A stretch of 35,673 nucleotides of DNA from Hyphomicrobiales bacterium (GTDB lineage: Bacteria; Pseudomonadota; Alphaproteobacteria; Rhizobiales; Beijerinckiaceae), in contig JAQGJX010000111.1 in NCBI GenBank assembly GCA_028290405.1, positions 1 through 35,673 of the forward strand. The letters are read 5' to 3'. The position numbers and the translations under genes are program-made. The notes under the pieces were generated by a model. That model was not told the DNA's origin. It searched no databases and saw only the letters and a program-made list of their open reading frames with translations. Shown here in pieces: positions 25,003 to 33,975 of the stretch. The stretch's first letter is position 1; the number at the start of each line of letters is the position of its first letter.

Positions 25003-25800
25003 ATGTCGTTGCGCCGTTGTATGCTTGTGCTTGTTGTTGCGGCGCCTTCGGCCGCTTCCGCCCAGTCCCCGTCGTTCCTTTCGGGGGAATGGCTGGTCAC
25101 CGTGAAGGGCAACGTCATCGCCGCCCCGGCCTATCCCGGCTCGGATGAAATCTTCGCCGCTCCCTACCCCAGCGTGTCCTTCCGCCGCCCCGGAACGCCG
25201 GAGCGATTCGCCCCGCAGGACGAGCCGCTGAGCTTCGCGCTGTACGACAACGGCGGCTTCAGCGCGGGTCCCTCGTTCAAGTTTCTTGGCTCGCGCAAGT
25301 TCTCGGACCATCCGGAACTCTACGGCCTGCGCAACGTCGACTGGACTCTGGAAGCGGGCGCATTCGCGCAACTCTGGGTCAACGATTTCATCCGCACGCG
25401 CATCGACGTGCGGCAGGGTTTCCACGGCCACAAGGGCGTCGTGTTCGACCTGGCGGCGGACGCCGTGCAGGGCTTCGGCCCGTGGACGTTCTCGGTGGGC
25501 CCGCGCGTCACGCTGGCGACCGGCCGCTACATGGACGCGTACTTCGGCGTCACGCCCGCGCAGGCGGCCCTCAACGGCGTCCTGCCCGCCTATTCGCCCG
25601 CCGCAGGCCTCAAGTCTGTCGGCGCGACCGCGGGCGCCAGCTATCGCTTCTCGCCGCAATGGGCCGCGTCCGGCTTCGTGCGCTACGACCGCCTCGTGGG
25701 CGGCGCAGGCGACAGCCCCATCCCGAAGACGTTCGGCTCGGTGAACCAGTTCACCTTCGGGGCGAGCCTCGCCTATTCGTTCGTGACGCGTCTCGACTAG
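25003..25800 (+). CDS. MipA/OmpV-family outer-membrane beta-barrel protein
   Basis: 265 residues. Signal peptide about 1-21 (MLVLVVAAPSAASA, then QSPS). The mature protein opens WLVTVKGNVIAAPAYPGSDE, the typical MipA/OmpV start in which a first strand leads to PxYxGS. Alternating hydrophobic strands follow, with FRRPGTPERF, and it ends in a strand finishing YSFVTRLD. MipA members interact with peptidoglycan enzymes, while OmpV-like relatives are porins or adhesins; function here is open. GGGAG lies 6 bases before the ATG at 25003; a GTG directly before it (25000) is an alternative start. It converges with vsr across 72 bases holding a GCGCGC hairpin but no T-run. Confidence 0.87.
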   Translation: MSLRRCMLVLVVAAPSAASAQSPSFLSGEWLVTVKGNVIAAPAYPGSDEIFAAPYPSVSFRRPGTPERFAPQDEPLSFALYDNGGFSAGPSFKFLGSRKFSDHPELYGLRNVDWTLEAGAFAQLWVNDFIRTRIDVRQGFHGHKGVVFDLAADAVQGFGPWTFSVGPRVTLATGRYMDAYFGVTPAQAALNGVLPAYSPAAGLKSVGATAGASYRFSPQWAASGFVRYDRLVGGAGDSPIPKTFGSVNQFTFGASLAYSFVTRLD

Positions 25801-25872
25801 TCTTTGGGCAATGGCGCGCTGGAAGGCGCGCGGTCCAACGGAGATCGCGGACCGTGCGCGTCCTGCCCGGCG

Positions 25873-26283
25873 CTATTCGCACACGAACGCCCGCAACCGC
25901 CCGGCGAGCGCGGGCTCGTCGCTCAATTCGCATTCCCAAACCACGAGCGCCCGCCAACCGCGCCGCTTAAGTTCTTCAAGGTTGCGCTGGTCGCGGGCGC
26001 GGTTGCGGGCGATCTTCGCCAGCCAATAGTCCGCGTTGGTCTTGGGCGTGCGCGCGCCGCGCGCGCAATCATGTCCGTGCCAGAAGCACCCGTGCACGAA
26101 GACCGCCCGCCGCGCCCCCACGTAAGCGACGTCAGGCGAACCGGGAACGTCCTTGCGATGCAGTCGATATCCCGGCGCGATGGGCCGCAGCAGCGCGCGC
26201 ACCTTCATCTCCGGCGTCGTGTTGCGCGAGCGCACCGCGCGCATGATGGCGGAGCGCTGCGGAGTCGGCTCCTCGCGGGCCAT
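25873..26283 (-). CDS. vsr: Very-short-patch repair endonuclease (Vsr)
   Basis: 136 residues, the usual Vsr length. Family landmarks are IMRAVRSRNTTPEMKVR (13-29), the catalytic region GSPDVAYV with Asp51, FVHGCFWHGHDC (62-73, with His64 and zinc ligands), NRARDQRNLEEL and VVWECEL. Vsr nicks DNA 5' to the T of a T:G mismatch made by deamination of 5-methylcytosine and so starts repair to C:G. Its start overlaps the stop of the methyltransferase gene (TGATG), so the pair is coupled. The start at 26283 is fixed by this overlap; a longer frame through the methyltransferase gene is spurious. Confidence 0.95.
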   Translation of the reverse strand: MAREEPTPQRSAIMRAVRSRNTTPEMKVRALLRPIAPGYRLHRKDVPGSPDVAYVGARRAVFVHGCFWHGHDCARGARTPKTNADYWLAKIARNRARDQRNLEELKRRGWRALVVWECELSDEPALAGRLRAFVCE

Positions 26284-27428
26284 CAGGCCGCTGCGGGACA
26301 GGCCGATCGGGCGACCAGCGGCGCCAGCAGGTTCTCGGCGATATGGCGCACGACGGGCGGCGCGACGCCGTCGCCAAGCAGGTGATACGCGTCGGTGTAA
26401 CGCGCGGGCAGGATGTAATCGTCCGGCAGGCCCATGAGGCGCGCCGCCTCGCGGCCCGACAGAAGCCGCGTGCGCGCCCTGCCCCCTTCGACGATCACCA
26501 GGAACTGCCGGCTCGAGCCGCCGCCGGGCGTGCGAAGGCACCCCGCCAAACCATCGAAGCGCACTTCAGCGCGCTGCGCCTTCACGCCGGACGCATCGGT
26601 GCGCGTGCGCCGGTAGAGCGCCCCGACCCGGCGCTGGCCGCTGGCGAGCGCGTCGTCCAGCTTGGCGCGGTTGGCGTCCGACATCAGCGCGATGAGCCGC
26701 TGCGTCTGCGCGCCGGTATGCCAAGGCGTGTCGGCGGGCTCGTCCTCGACCACGTCGATCAGCCGCACGTTGGCGCGCACCGGCGCGGGCACGCGCCACC
26801 AGCGCCAGTCGGCGGCGAGGCGCGGCTCCAGCGCCCCGTGCGCGCGCAGCAGGGCGGGCGATGCCAGATGCGCCAGCGGCTTTGTGGCGACAAGTCCGGC
26901 GGGAATGGGCATGTCGCGCCGCGCGGCGACGATGAACAGGCGCGGACGCGATTGCGGCGTGAAGTCCGCAGCGTCCATCACCATGGCGCCGAACACGTAT
27001 CCGAGCTCGCCGAGGGCTCCGCACAGGGCTGCGAAATCGCGTCCGCCATGGGACGTCAGCGCGCCCACCACGTTCTCCAGCGCCAGCAGGCGCGGCGCGC
27101 GGCCTTCTCGCGCAAGGCCCGCGACGATGTCGCGAAAGCCATAGAACGCGCCCGAGCGCGCGCCCGCCAGCCCGGCCTTCGCGCCGGCCAGCGACAGGTC
27201 CTGACAGGGAAAGGACGCCCACGCGAGGTCCGCCTGCCCCGGCAGGTCGGCGGCGCGCAGCGCGTGGATGTCGCCAAGGCGGAAGGCGCCCTCGCCCCAG
27301 TTGGTCTCGTAGGACGCGCGCTTCTTGGCGTCGAAATCGTTCGCCGCCAGACAGGTCCACGCGGGTCCGAGGCCGGCGCGCGCCATGCCGCCCCCGGCGA
27401 AGAATTCGTAGAAACTTGGCCCTGCCAT
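26283..27428 (-). CDS. dcm: DNA (cytosine-5)-methyltransferase
   Basis: 381 residues. Conserved motifs appear in order: motif I YEFFAGGGMA (7-16), motif IV SFPCQDLSLAG with catalytic Cys75, motif VI ALENVVG (116-122) and motif VIII TPQSRPRLFI (158-166). The target-recognition region lies at about 200-320, and motifs IX-X end with YHLLGDGVAPPVV. It should add a methyl group to C5 of cytosine in a specific site, which the sequence does not reveal. AGGGA lies before the ATG at 27428; the frame extends further upstream without a good start. The partner vsr follows with overlap. No restriction endonuclease gene is visible nearby, so this may be an orphan methylase or the remains of a restriction system. 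Confidence 0.95.
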   Translation of the reverse strand: MAGPSFYEFFAGGGMARAGLGPAWTCLAANDFDAKKRASYETNWGEGAFRLGDIHALRAADLPGQADLAWASFPCQDLSLAGAKAGLAGARSGAFYGFRDIVAGLAREGRAPRLLALENVVGALTSHGGRDFAALCGALGELGYVFGAMVMDAADFTPQSRPRLFIVAARRDMPIPAGLVATKPLAHLASPALLRAHGALEPRLAADWRWWRVPAPVRANVRLIDVVEDEPADTPWHTGAQTQRLIALMSDANRAKLDDALASGQRRVGALYRRTRTDASGVKAQRAEVRFDGLAGCLRTPGGGSSRQFLVIVEGGRARTRLLSGREAARLMGLPDDYILPARYTDAYHLLGDGVAPPVVRHIAENLLAPLVARSACPAAA

Positions 27429-27573
27429 CAATTCATCCCTGCGCGGCGGGATTTTACGGCCCCTGCGCCTCACGGTCCAGCGCGCCTTGAGCCACGCGAG
27501 GGGTTGAATTTGGGCGCCGCCCGTCCCAAGCTGCGCGCGCCGGCCGCAAGAGCCGCGCCTTCGGGAGGGACGA

Positions 27574-28608
27574 ATGACAAAAACCACGCTGGCCGCCTGC
27601 GCGCTTCTCGCCTCGGCGCTGCCCTTCGCGGGGGCGCAGGCCCAGACCCCCGAGGAATTCTGGCGCGGCAAGTCCATCGACTACATCGTGCCGACGTCGC
27701 CGGGCGGCGATTACGACCTGCGCTCGCGCCTCATGTCCCGGCATTTCCCGCGCCTGCTGCCCGGCAATCCAACCATCGTGGTGCGAAACATGCCCGGCGG
27801 AGTCGGCATGGCGGCGGCCAATTACATCGCCAAAGTTGCGCCGCGCGACGGCTCGGTGATGCACACGATCTTCCAGACGATGCCGACCCTGCAGGCCATC
27901 GGCGCCAAGGAAGTGCAGTTCGACGTGCGCGAGTTCGGATGGGTGGGCAACACCACCAACACGCCCAACACCATCAATTCGTGGCACACCACGGGCATCA
28001 CGAAGATCGAGGACGTGTTCACCAGGGAACTCGTGGTCGGCGCGCCCGGGGTCGCCACCTCGTCCTATGTCTATCCCGCCGCCATGAACGCCGTGCTGGG
28101 CACGAAATTCCGCATCGTGACCGGCTACCCGGGGGGCAACGACGTCAACCTCGCCATGGAGAAGGGAGAGGTCGGGGGACGCGGCTCAAACTCGTGGGCG
28201 TCGTGGAAAAGCGGCCATCCCCATTGGCTGGCGGAGAAGAAAGTCCACATCCTCGTGCAGATCGCCCTGGAGCGCGCGCCCGACCTGCCGGACGTGCCGC
28301 TAATGCACGAACTGGCCAAGAACGACGAGGACCGCGCGGTCCTCAAGTTCATCTCGTCCGACATGGGCATTTCGCGCGCCGTGGTGACGACGCCGGGCGT
28401 TCCGGCGGACCGGCTCAACGCCATGCGGCGGGCGTTCGACACGATGATGAAGGACAAGGAATTCCTTGAGGAAGCCAGCAAGACGAAGATGGACATCAGC
28501 CCGTCCACGGGCGAGCAGGCGCAGGCGGTGGCCGAGAGCATGCTGAACGCCCCCAAGGCCGTCATCGACCGCGCCCGCATCCTCATCAACGGTCCGGGCG
28601 GGAAATAG
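27574..28608 (+). CDS. Bug-family substrate-binding protein, long divergent type
   Basis: 344 residues. Signal peptide MTKTTLAACALLASALPFAG, cleavage near AQAQ. The mature part begins EEFWRGKSIDYIVPTSPGGDYD and continues LLPGNPTIVVRNMPGGVG. YPAAMNAVLGTKFRIVTGY and VNLAMEKGEVGGRG match the Bug protein encoded at 5516, about 21 kb away, so the two share a recent ancestor or ligand. GGGAGGG lies 4 bases before the ATG. The gene stands alone, divergent from dcm and converging with a hypothetical gene, with no transporter or enzyme gene of related function beside it. Confidence 0.91.
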   Translation: MTKTTLAACALLASALPFAGAQAQTPEEFWRGKSIDYIVPTSPGGDYDLRSRLMSRHFPRLLPGNPTIVVRNMPGGVGMAAANYIAKVAPRDGSVMHTIFQTMPTLQAIGAKEVQFDVREFGWVGNTTNTPNTINSWHTTGITKIEDVFTRELVVGAPGVATSSYVYPAAMNAVLGTKFRIVTGYPGGNDVNLAMEKGEVGGRGSNSWASWKSGHPHWLAEKKVHILVQIALERAPDLPDVPLMHELAKNDEDRAVLKFISSDMGISRAVVTTPGVPADRLNAMRRAFDTMMKDKEFLEEASKTKMDISPSTGEQAQAVAESMLNAPKAVIDRARILINGPGGK

Positions 28609-28652
28609 AAGTCTCAGATGACCTCGCGCCGCAGCAGGCGCGGCCGGATATG

Positions 28653-28684
28653 AAAACTCCCGATGCGGCCAGCCGCACCGGGAG
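28653..28684 (-). terminator. Intrinsic terminator of the secreted hypothetical gene
   Basis: A long stem is formed by CTCCCG-A-TGCGGC and GCCGCA-C-CGGGAG around a two-base loop, with one mismatch. On the minus strand it is followed by TTTTC. It lies 43 bases after the stop of the hypothetical gene; on the plus strand there is no T-run. Confidence 0.75.
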
Positions 28685-28726
28685 CAGGTCTTGTGCGAGG
28701 CTCAAGCGCCACGCCCCTGTCGGGGC

Positions 28727-29377
28727 TCAGCGCGTGCGTTTCCTGCGGTTCTCGTCGGGGTCGTCCTGCGCGACGATGGGCGCGTCCGCTTGCGCCAGCT
28801 GCGCGCCCGTGTCGACCGGCAGGCGGCCGACCGCCTTCTCGAGCGCGGCGAGATCCGCACGGTTGCCGGCCGCGAAGCTCCCGGCGTTGGACAGGGCCAC
28901 GAAGTCCTTGGGCGAATGGTTGCGCCCGCCCTCGCCGCGGAACACCATCAGGCCCTGGCTGGTCGCCACGACGTCGCCGCGCTTGAGCGTCGCGTCGCGC
29001 AGGAACTGGCCCAGCGGACCGGGCAGAACCTCCGGCGCCACATACTTCTTCGGGCCCGGCTCCTCCTTCACGGCCTTTACGGCGGCGTGGCGCTCGGCGC
29101 CCTGGCTGCGCTTGGCTGAACGGCGAAGCTCCCGGGGCACGGCGGCGCGGCGGCGCGTCTCGGCCGGGTAGTCGCGATAGCGCGGCTGGTAGATGGGCGG
29201 ATAATAGGACGGCGCAGGCGGCGGTGAAGCGTAGGTCTGGCGCCCGAAGAGGGCTTCGAACAGTCCTTGCGCAGACGCAGGCGCGCTGAAGTTCATCGTC
29301 CCCGCGAGGGCGAGACCGGCCAGGAGGCCGAATCGGATCGTCCGGCGCTGACGCGACGGTGTTCTAACGGCGCACAT
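28727..29377 (-). CDS. Secreted hypothetical protein with Pro/Tyr-rich linker
   Basis: 216 residues, not recognised as a named family. The N-terminus is basic (MCAVRTPSRQRRTIRFG), then hydrophobic, and ends at SAPASAQ, a signal peptide of about 36 residues. A Pro/Tyr-rich linker follows at about 52-71, then an Arg/Lys-rich stretch and a better conserved-looking core LGQFLRDATLKRGDVVATSQ (about 122-141) with GLMVFRG. The last residues are acidic then basic (DDPDENRRKRTR). The core resembles small secreted proteins that I recall as common in Hyphomicrobiales; no function is known to me. GGGAG lies 6 bases before the ATG, and a clear terminator follows. Confidence 0.75.
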   Translation of the reverse strand: MCAVRTPSRQRRTIRFGLLAGLALAGTMNFSAPASAQGLFEALFGRQTYASPPPAPSYYPPIYQPRYRDYPAETRRRAAVPRELRRSAKRSQGAERHAAVKAVKEEPGPKKYVAPEVLPGPLGQFLRDATLKRGDVVATSQGLMVFRGEGGRNHSPKDFVALSNAGSFAAGNRADLAALEKAVGRLPVDTGAQLAQADAPIVAQDDPDENRRKRTR

Positions 29378-29511
29378 GCGACGCTCCCTGTGTTGGCTCG
29401 GGTCACTAACGCACGGAGTCCCAAAGCGTTCAGTGAAGCGGCGAACAGAGATGCGAAACGCTTGACATCTAACAAAAACAGGAGTCGCGGAACTTTGCCG
29501 CGCCGTTAAGA

Positions 29512-29540
29512 ACGCAAATGGCCGGGACGAACCCGGCCAT
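29512..29540 (-). terminator. Intrinsic terminator of hom-glpX
   Basis: A perfect 9-bp stem, ATGGCCGGG (29518-29526) and CCCGGCCAT (29532-29540) with a five-base loop, is followed on the minus strand by TTTGCGTTCTT. It lies 31 bases beyond the glpX stop codon. Confidence 0.75.
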
Positions 29541-29571
29541 AGCGTATCTTCAGGATTGAAGCGGCGAGCGC

Positions 29572-30564
<993 letters not shown>

Positions 30565-30608
30565 CATGTGGCCTCCAATAAGCGTTTTTCCGAAAGCGCA
30601 GGTTGCGG

Positions 30609-31922
30609 TTACTCCCGCTCGATCCTGATCACCTGCGGTTTTTCGGCAATGTATCCGTCCCCGACCGCCGCCTCCAGCGCTTCGCGCACCTTGGCTTCGG
30701 ACGTGGCGTAGGTGAGTAGAACAACTTGCACCGGCGCGCCGCTCGAACCATCCGAGCGAGCCCTGCCGGGGGACTTTTGCATGATACTCTCTAGCGAAAT
30801 CTGACGTTCCGCCATTCTCATCGCAATATTTGCGGCCGCGCCTGGCCGGTCGTGCACGGAGAGGCGGATGTAATAGCCCCCTTCGTGCCGCTGCATGGCG
30901 CGCCGGGGGGCGACCTCGAGCGCCGCGGTGGGCAGGCCGAAGGGCGCCGAGCGGATGCCGCGCGCCACGTCGGCGATGTCGGCGACGACCGCGGACGCCG
31001 TCGCCTCGCCGCCCGCGCCAGGCCCCACGAGCGTCAGTTCCTTCACGGCGTCCGCGTCGATGGTGACGGCGTTGGTCACGCCCATCACCTGCGCGATGGC
31101 GGAGGATTTCGGCACCATGGTGGGATGGACGCGCTGCTCGATGCCGTCCGCGGTGCGCTGCGCCACGCCCAGCAGCTTGATGCGGTAGCCCAGTTCGTCG
31201 GCCGAGCGCAGGTCGTCGAGCGTGATGGTGTTGATGCCCTCGATGTGGATCGCCTCGGCGTCCACCGCCGTGCCGAACGCCAGCGAGGTCAGGATCGAGA
31301 GCTTGTGGGCGGTGTCGAACCCGCCGATGTCGAACGTGGGATCGGCTTCCGCATACCCAAGCCGCTGCGCCTCCGCGAGGCACGCCTCGAAGGACAGCGA
31401 TTCGCGCTCCATGCGCGACAGGATGTAATTGCAGGTGCCGTTCAGGATGCCGTAAACGCGGCTGATCTCGTTGCCCGCCAGCCCCTCGCGCAGGGTCTTC
31501 ACGATGGGAATGCCGCCCGCCACCGAGGCCTCGAAGGCGAGCGCGACGCGCTGGCTTTCCGCGAGCCGCGCCAGCGCCATGCCGTGCTTGGCCAGCAGCG
31601 CCTTGTTGGCGGTGACGACCGGCTTGCCGGACGCAAGCGCCGTCTCCACGGCGGCCCGCGCCGGGCCCTCGTCGCCGCCCACCAGCTCCACGAACAGGTC
31701 GATTTCGTCCGAGGCCGCCAAGGCCACCGGATCGTCGAACCAGACGGCCGAGCCCAGGTCCACGCCCCGCTCGCGGGACCGGTCGCGCGCGCTCACCGCC
31801 GCGACCTTGATGCTGCGGCCGGTGCGGGCCGCAAGCGCGGCCGCCTGCCGGTCCAGCAACCGGATGACGGAAGCCCCGACCGTGCCGAGACCGGCGATAC
31901 CAACGCGCAAGGAAGTGGACAT
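30609..31922 (-). CDS. hom: Homoserine dehydrogenase with C-terminal ACT domain
   Basis: 437 residues. The NAD(P)-binding motif is GIAGLGTVG (8-16). TANKALL (104-110) holds a conserved Lys, and NGTCNYIL (161-168) and EADPTFDIGGFDTAHK belong to the catalytic domain. A C-terminal ACT domain (about 355-437), starting YYIRLSVHDRPGAAANIA, indicates feedback control by threonine, as in the usual bacterial form. The enzyme reduces aspartate semialdehyde to homoserine for threonine and methionine. The ATG at 31922 is chosen because the Rossmann fold begins directly after it; the ribosome site is weak, and an in-frame ATG at 31979 is possible. glpX follows after 44 bases. Confidence 0.96.
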   Translation of the reverse strand: MSTSLRVGIAGLGTVGASVIRLLDRQAAALAARTGRSIKVAAVSARDRSRERGVDLGSAVWFDDPVALAASDEIDLFVELVGGDEGPARAAVETALASGKPVVTANKALLAKHGMALARLAESQRVALAFEASVAGGIPIVKTLREGLAGNEISRVYGILNGTCNYILSRMERESLSFEACLAEAQRLGYAEADPTFDIGGFDTAHKLSILTSLAFGTAVDAEAIHIEGINTITLDDLRSADELGYRIKLLGVAQRTADGIEQRVHPTMVPKSSAIAQVMGVTNAVTIDADAVKELTLVGPGAGGEATASAVVADIADVARGIRSAPFGLPTAALEVAPRRAMQRHEGGYYIRLSVHDRPGAAANIAMRMAERQISLESIMQKSPGRARSDGSSGAPVQVVLLTYATSEAKVREALEAAVGDGYIAEKPQVIRIERE

Positions 31923-32020
31923 GAAGATACGGACCCGCGACGCGCTGCGGTGGGCAGCTGCGCGCGGTTCATGACTCATTTTACGGCGCCGATCAAGGAA
32001 ACGCCTTCAGGCCTCGCTTT

Positions 32021-33388
32021 CTATCCTTTGCGACTCCCTTCGATCGCGGCTCTGGCGGCCGGAAACGTCATGACGACGCGCAGGCCCGCGTCCCAGTCAG
32101 GATCGGCGGCGATCACCCCCCCGTGCAGGTTCATGATCTTGCGGCAGGCCGAAAGGCCCATGCCGGCGCCCGCCCCAAGGCCCATGGCGGCGTCCATGCC
32201 GCCGGCGCCTTCCAGCCGCTCGAAGAAATCGAACGCGCGGCGGCGGGTGTGCGCCGCGATGCCGGGCCCGTCGTCGGTGACGCGCACCACGAGGCCCTCG
32301 GCGTCGCTTTCCAGCCAGTCGATGCGGACGGTCGGCGCGTCGCCGGCGTGCCGCAGGGCGTTGTCGATCAGCCGGCGGAACAATTCGGCCAGCAGCGCGC
32401 GGTCGCCCTGCACGGTCGGCAGCGCGCCGACCGAGACCAGCGCGCCCGTGCGGAGGATGGCGGGACGCAGGTCCGCCACCGCCTCCGCGACGACGTCCTC
32501 CAGCGGCGCCGCCTCGGACTCCATCTGCATGTGGCTCATGGCCGTGAAGCCCACCATGGACTGCACCAGATCGCGCATCGCCGCCACCCGGTCGCGCAGG
32601 AGCGCAAGGCACGACGCCGCCAGCGCCCCGTCCCGCGGGGCCTCATGGGACGGGCGCGTCAGCTCGTGCATGTCCCCCAGCGGCTGCGTGATCCGCCGCG
32701 CGAAGGCCGCGTGCAGGGCGCGCAATTCGTCGTTTGCGGCGCGCAGGGCGTCGTTCTCCTCCTGCAAGGCGTTCTGGCGCGCCGTTTCGCGGGTGATGTC
32801 GTCCGCCAGCACGAACGCGCCCGCGAGGGCGCCGTCCGGGCGCCGCCACGGCGCCTGCCGCCAACGGACCCAGGCGGGCCCGTCGGGACCCGTGACCTTT
32901 TCGACGAAGCTGGATTCCACGCCGATGTCCATCGCCAGCCTGAGGCGCTCCTCGCGCTCGCGGCTCGCGCCGATCAGCGTCCCCTCGCCCTGGCCGCCCC
33001 GGGCGTGCGTGTCGGCGCGCATCGCCCGCCAACGGTTTGAGACCAGCAACTCGTTCATGTTGGCGTCGACGATGGCGAGCGCCGCCGGGACCCGTTCGAT
33101 CAACTGGGTCAGAGAACCGGCCGCCTCGGAGAGGGCGGCGCGATGGTCGCCCGACGCGCCGGCGCGCACGCCCAGCGCCGCCAGGGGGCGCGGCAGGTCG
33201 GCGGGAAGCGGCGGAAAATGATGAACGCCGAGCGCGGGCTGCTCGTCCTGCCGCGCCGGCTGGATCCAGGCGCCCGCCAACGCATGGCTGTCGCGCGCGC
33301 GTCTGTCCCGGGCATAGGCGAAGGAGCGGTTTACCCCCAACGGTCCTGCCTGCGGCGGTCCGTTGGTCGGCTTCGTGTCGTTGCTCAT
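32021..33388 (-). CDS. PAS-containing histidine-kinase-like protein lacking the phospho-acceptor His
   Basis: 455 residues, soluble. A disordered N-terminus (1-90) is followed by a PAS domain (about 92-200, LTQLIERVPAALAIVDANMN to LADDITRET), a coiled coil (200-228) and a two-helix dimerisation region. The HATPase domain has the N box LIDNALRHA (Asn343), G1 TDDGPGIA, F box FDFFERLEG and G2 GAGMGLSACRKIMNLHGG. In relatives the H box reads SHDLxxPL; here it is FARRITQPL, with Arg231 where His should be. ATP binding looks intact but autophosphorylation at the usual site is not possible, so it may act as a scaffold, phosphatase or inactive kinase. No response regulator is adjacent. GAGG lies 8 bases before the ATG. 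Confidence 0.85.
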   Translation of the reverse strand: MSNDTKPTNGPPQAGPLGVNRSFAYARDRRARDSHALAGAWIQPARQDEQPALGVHHFPPLPADLPRPLAALGVRAGASGDHRAALSEAAGSLTQLIERVPAALAIVDANMNELLVSNRWRAMRADTHARGGQGEGTLIGASREREERLRLAMDIGVESSFVEKVTGPDGPAWVRWRQAPWRRPDGALAGAFVLADDITRETARQNALQEENDALRAANDELRALHAAFARRITQPLGDMHELTRPSHEAPRDGALAASCLALLRDRVAAMRDLVQSMVGFTAMSHMQMESEAAPLEDVVAEAVADLRPAILRTGALVSVGALPTVQGDRALLAELFRRLIDNALRHAGDAPTVRIDWLESDAEGLVVRVTDDGPGIAAHTRRRAFDFFERLEGAGGMDAAMGLGAGAGMGLSACRKIMNLHGGVIAADPDWDAGLRVVMTFPAARAAIEGSRKG

Positions 33389-33499
33389 CGTGCAAACCTC
33401 GAGTCGCCCTAAAAACTGCGGCGACGTTCAAAAATGCTTTTCGCTCTAAGACTTGTCCGGCCGCGGCATTCGCCTGAAACGGCGCGCGTCCAGCTACGC

Positions 33500-33529
33500 A
33501 AAACGCCCGGGCGCTACTTGCCGCCCGGG
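33500..33529 (-). terminator. Intrinsic terminator overlapping the stop codon of the coiled-coil gene
   Basis: CCCGGGCG (33506-33513) and CGCCCGGG (33522-33529) flank an eight-base loop that contains the TAG stop codon of the coiled-coil protein. On the minus strand the stem is followed by CGTTTTGCG. It separates that gene from the kinase-like gene downstream. Confidence 0.65.
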
Positions 33530-33867
33530 ACGGACAATTTGAGCAATTGGGCGCCCAGCTCCGCCACCACGGACCCAAGCCCCTGCGCGGCGACCGCGTG
33601 CCTGCGCTCCAGCGCCGCGTCGCCGTCAGCCATGCGGGCCTCAAGATCGGCGAACAGCGACATCATGTCGGCGCGCAACGCGTCGATGGAGTCCTGCAGT
33701 TCCTGGATGCGCTTGTCGCTGTCGCGCCGGGCGGTGCCGAACAAAAGCTCGCGCACCTGCTCGATCGCCTGCTCCGGCGGCTTTTCCGGCGCCATGTGCG
33801 GGGCCGTCACGGGCGGCAGGCCGGCATGCGCGATGTGGTCGTCAGCGCCAACGTTTTCGCCCAGCAT
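33514..33867 (-). CDS. Small coiled-coil protein, function unknown
   Basis: 117 residues. After a His- and Pro-containing start (MLGENVGADDHIAHAG, then HMAPEKPPE) comes a long helix with heptad-like spacing (about 35-100): VRELLFGTARRDSDKRIQEL and DSIDALRADMMSLFADLEAR. The end is GAQLLKLSVPGGK. No membrane segment or catalytic motif is seen. Such a short charged coiled coil suggests a protein-binding or scaffold role, but no family was recognised. GGAG lies 8 bases before the ATG at 33867; a longer frame to 34038 has no such site and runs through the terminator of the upstream gene. Monocistronic, between two terminators. Confidence 0.7.
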   Translation of the reverse strand: MLGENVGADDHIAHAGLPPVTAPHMAPEKPPEQAIEQVRELLFGTARRDSDKRIQELQDSIDALRADMMSLFADLEARMADGDAALERRHAVAAQGLGSVVAELGAQLLKLSVPGGK

Positions 33868-33975
33868 GGTGTTTTCTCCATTCGAACCGAACGCGACGCC
33901 GCCTGTATTAAAATAGGACGTCCGAACGGCCAAGCCAATAGCCCAGATGACACTGCAATCGCCGGACCACGCGCC

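Noticed and set aside
25814-25831. GCGCGC hairpin between the MipA-like gene and vsr as a two-way terminator
   Set aside because: The stem is perfect but no T-run follows on either strand, so termination cannot be supported.
30852-33221. A 789-residue plus-strand frame antisense to hom and the kinase-like gene
   Set aside because: It is Arg/His/Ala-rich low-complexity translation opposite two clear genes, as expected in high-GC DNA; no motif or ribosome site.
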